15,366 bases of DNA from Acholeplasmataceae bacterium (GTDB lineage: Bacteria > Bacillota_I > Bacilli_A > ML615J-28 > CAG-698): positions 1-15,366 of the forward strand of contig DUNF01000079.1 of assembly GCA_012839485.1 (NCBI GenBank), given 5' to 3'. The notes beneath the pieces are model-generated. The model was not told where the DNA came from. It did not search any database and saw nothing but the letters and a program-made list of their open reading frames with translations. Made by a program: the position numbers and the translations under genes. How positions within the stretch are numbered: the stretch's first letter is position 1; the number at the start of each line of letters is the position of its first letter. Below, one piece after another: positions 14,142 to 15,366 of this stretch.

Positions 14142-15366
14142 ATGAAAAAAAGATTAATGTTTGTTTTGTTTTTACTACTTTCATTACTTACATTTGGATG
14201 TTCATGTAGTCAAGACAAATTCAGTGTTGAAGTTTTAAAACTTGACGGGACAGCTTTAGTTGAAGAAAAAGAACTAAAGTTAGTAAAGGATCTAGATTTA
14301 GTCGCTGTATTAAAAGCTGATGAAGATATTAGATTGGGTGGAAGTGATGGAGAATATGGATTCTATATTACTAAAGCTGGTGGTTATGAAGCTAATGCTT
14401 CAGAAAATGAATTCTGGCAACTTTCAGTAAATGGGGTACAATCTGATGTTGGTATTAGTGCTTTAGAAGTAAAAGCTAAAGATAAGATTACCTTACAAGT
14501 AACACAATGGTTTGATAGTCTTCATGTAGTTATTAAAGACTTAGAAGGTACTAAACTTTTAGATAAAACTATTGAATATTTAGGATACAAGGAAAGTATT
14601 TTAGATACATTATTAAATGATAGTGAAGTTGGTTTAGAAGGTAGTACAGGTGAATATGGCTTCTTTATTACTAAGGTAAAAGGAATTGAGGCTAATGCAG
14701 CTGAAAATGAGTACTGGCAAATTTTAGTAGATGGTGTTCCTTCAGCAGTTGGTATTTCTTCATTAGAACTATCTTATGGTCAGACTTTAAGTTTAGAACT
14801 ATCACAATGGCAAGATTTATTTAGTGTTGTAGTTAAAGATTTGGAAGGAAATGAACTTTTAAATAAATCTATTAATTACTTAGCGTATAAAGAAAGTGTA
14901 CTAGATGCTTTACTTGCAGATAGTGAAGTAGAATTAGCAGGTTCTGATAGTGAGTGGGGTTACTTTATTACTGGAGTTAAAGGAATTGAAGCAAATGGGG
15001 CTCAAAATGAATACTGGCAAATCTTAATAGATGGAGAGCCAGCATCAGTTGGTATTTCTTCAATTGAATTATTTTTTGGTCAAGTACTAACATTTCAGTT
15101 AGCTCAATGGTATGATAGTTTTGATTTAGTTGTAAAGAATTTAGCTAATGAAGAGTTATTTAATGATAATATCAATTATTTAGCTTATAAGGAAAGTGTC
15201 TTAGATGCTTTAAAAAATCATGAACAAGTAAAACTAGTTACAGAAATTGATGGTGATAAAGAAGTAATTAAGAGCGTGTGTGATTGTAATTTAGCAGCTA
15301 ATACAGTTTGGTATGTATACAAAAACGGAGAAGTTTATAGAGATGATTTAAATGCTCTAACAACTA
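14142..15366 (+). CDS. Lipoprotein with tandem transcobalamin-like (DUF4430) domains, 3' end outside window
   Basis: The frame is open from the ATG at 14142 to the window edge (408 residues). AGGAGG at 14128-14133 lies eight bases upstream. Residues 1-20 are a lipoprotein signal: MKKR, a hydrophobic core and LTFGC with C20 as the lipidation site (Thr at -3 is slightly unusual). The mature part is a chain of 100-residue modules starting near 27, 127, 227 and 327. Each has a YxxYKES[IV]LD-type helix start, an E[YW]G[FY][FY]IT strand and NE[FY]WQ...[VI][ND]G...VGIS. This resembles the C-terminal beta-domain of transcobalamin and intrinsic factor (Pfam DUF4430). Control by a cobalamin riboswitch supports B12 capture at the cell surface. 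Binding itself is inference; some DUF4430 proteins have other roles. Confidence 0.88.
   Translation, partial: MKKRLMFVLFLLLSLLTFGCSCSQDKFSVEVLKLDGTALVEEKELKLVKDLDLVAVLKADEDIRLGGSDGEYGFYITKAGGYEANASENEFWQLSVNGVQSDVGISALEVKAKDKITLQVTQWFDSLHVVIKDLEGTKLLDKTIEYLGYKESILDTLLNDSEVGLEGSTGEYGFFITKVKGIEANAAENEYWQILVDGVPSAVGISSLELSYGQTLSLELSQWQDLFSVVVKDLEGNELLNKSINYLAYKESVLDALLADSEVELAGSDSEWGYFITGVKGIEANGAQNEYWQILIDGEPASVGISSIELFFGQVLTFQLAQWYDSFDLVVKNLANEELFNDNINYLAYKESVLDALKNHEQVKLVTEIDGDKEVIKSVCDCNLAANTVWYVYKNGEVYRDDLNALTT
14220..15366 (+). repeat. 300-base tandem protein-coding repeats in the lipoprotein
   Basis: Four units start near 14220, 14520, 14820 and 15120, with an exact 100-codon period. YLGYKESILD (residue 146) recurs as YLAYKESVLD at 246 and 346, and ENEFWQ, ENEYWQ and QNEYWQ recur at 88, 188 and 288. 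Units 2 and 3 are most alike. Unit 4 diverges after KESVLDAL, gains CDC, and is cut by the window edge. Confidence 0.9.

Noticed and set aside
1..15366. CRISPR arrays, insertion sequences, tRNA or rRNA genes
   Set aside because: I found no spaced direct repeats, transposase motifs, terminal inverted repeats or structural RNA genes other than the riboswitch.
1..15366. Mycoplasma-type genetic code (TGA as tryptophan)
   Set aside because: TGA ends four genes at their expected lengths and TGG encodes tryptophan at conserved positions.

Overview
The window is AT-rich DNA (roughly 30% G+C by eye) from an anaerobic, low-GC Gram-positive-type bacterium. TGA is a genuine stop codon here: it ends glmS, glmL, glmE and mal at their normal family lengths, and tryptophan is encoded by TGG. 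This argues against the code-4 Mycoplasma/Spiroplasma group. It fits Acholeplasma/Izemoplasma/Haloplasma-like lineages, Erysipelotrichia or other fermentative Bacillota. I cannot place it more precisely.

Layout. (1) 2-1615: the C-terminal part of a surface protein with Ig-like modules and a Cys-hydrophobic-Arg tail, closed by a terminator. (2) 1677-8858: a tightly coupled seven-gene operon, glmS-glmL-glmE-mal-citD-citE-citF, with a near-consensus promoter and a UUCG-loop terminator. It encodes B12-dependent glutamate mutase and its reactivase, 3-methylaspartate ammonia-lyase and a three-subunit citrate/citramalate lyase. (3) 8871-10975: a second unit with a citX-citG fusion, which makes and attaches the lyase prosthetic group, followed by a glutamate racemase gene. 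(4) 10969-12384, minus strand: the two subunits of a class I fumarase-type hydratase, here most likely mesaconase, convergent with murI. (5) 12411-13857: queG (a B12-dependent tRNA queuosine enzyme) and trmL. (6) 13866-15366: a consensus promoter, a cobalamin riboswitch with a terminator-like expression platform, and a lipoprotein built from 100-residue repeats resembling the transcobalamin/intrinsic factor C-terminal domain (DUF4430). It runs off the right edge.

Together, regions 2-4 encode every catalytic step of the methylaspartate route of glutamate fermentation: L-glutamate to 3-methylaspartate, mesaconate, citramalate, then pyruvate plus acetate. Most of the lyase maturation machinery is also present; the acetylating ligase CitC is not seen. 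Two B12-dependent enzymes (glutamate mutase and QueG) lie near a B12-riboswitch-controlled surface protein. The most interesting inference is that this lipoprotein is a transcobalamin-like B12-capture protein supplying the pathway.
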